Shown in pieces: positions 5,372-5,390 of a stretch of DNA of 5,390 bases. This stretch comes from Acidobacteriota bacterium (GTDB lineage Bacteria; Acidobacteriota; Terriglobia; Terriglobales; Acidobacteriaceae). Where the stretch lies: positions 1 through 5,390 of the forward strand of contig JAGWML010000204.1 in NCBI GenBank assembly GCA_028873155.1, given 5' to 3'. A program made the position numbers and the translations under genes. Every line of letters starts with the position of its first letter. The stretch's first letter is position 1. The notes under the pieces are model-generated. The model saw only the letters and a list, made by a program, of their open reading frames with translations. It did not search any database and was not told where the DNA came from.

Positions 5372-5390
5372 TCACCGATTTCAACTTATT

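Overview
The window holds one end of a bacterial high-affinity potassium uptake (Kdp) locus with its two-component regulator, followed by a lysine tRNA gene. The DNA is GC-rich and densely coding, with short intergenic gaps. The gene set and order fit an Acidobacteriota-type (Terriglobia-like) soil bacterium: a kdpE gene upstream of kdpF-kdpA-kdpB on the same strand, and a divergent KdpD-like kinase that lacks the usual N-terminal half. That taxonomic guess is inference from gene layout and protein style; the sequence does not prove it.

Layout. Minus strand, read right to left: kdpE response regulator (3689-2994), a 108-bp regulatory gap, a 28-residue membrane peptide (2879-2793), kdpF (2789-2700), kdpA (2698-971) and the first 313 codons of kdpB (941 to the window edge). 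kdpC and the rest of kdpB must lie beyond position 1. Plus strand: a 492-residue sensor histidine kinase (3752-5230), separated from kdpE by a 62-bp divergent intergenic region. A complete 76-nt tRNA-Lys(UUU) with an encoded CCA end lies on the minus strand at 5371-5296, convergent with the kinase gene. No mobile element, CRISPR array or prophage signal is visible.

How it works together. KdpA is the potassium-selective channel-like subunit, KdpB the P-type ATPase that energises it, and KdpF a one-helix stabilising peptide. The kinase and KdpE form the expected two-component pair that switches on the transporter. Just upstream of the small membrane peptide is a 17-bp direct repeat, TTTACG-N5-TTTACA, which closely matches the known E. 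coli KdpE operator. It links regulator and transporter on sequence grounds. The ribosome binding sites of kdpF and kdpA lie inside the preceding small genes, which suggests translational coupling.

Points worth a second look: the kinase has no KdpD/USP N-terminal module; a conserved-looking 28-residue membrane peptide is easily missed by gene callers; a perfect 8-bp inverted repeat sits 3 nt before that peptide's ribosome binding site; and the KdpE-like operator. I found no strong sign of a wholly new system. This is mainly a variant of a known one.
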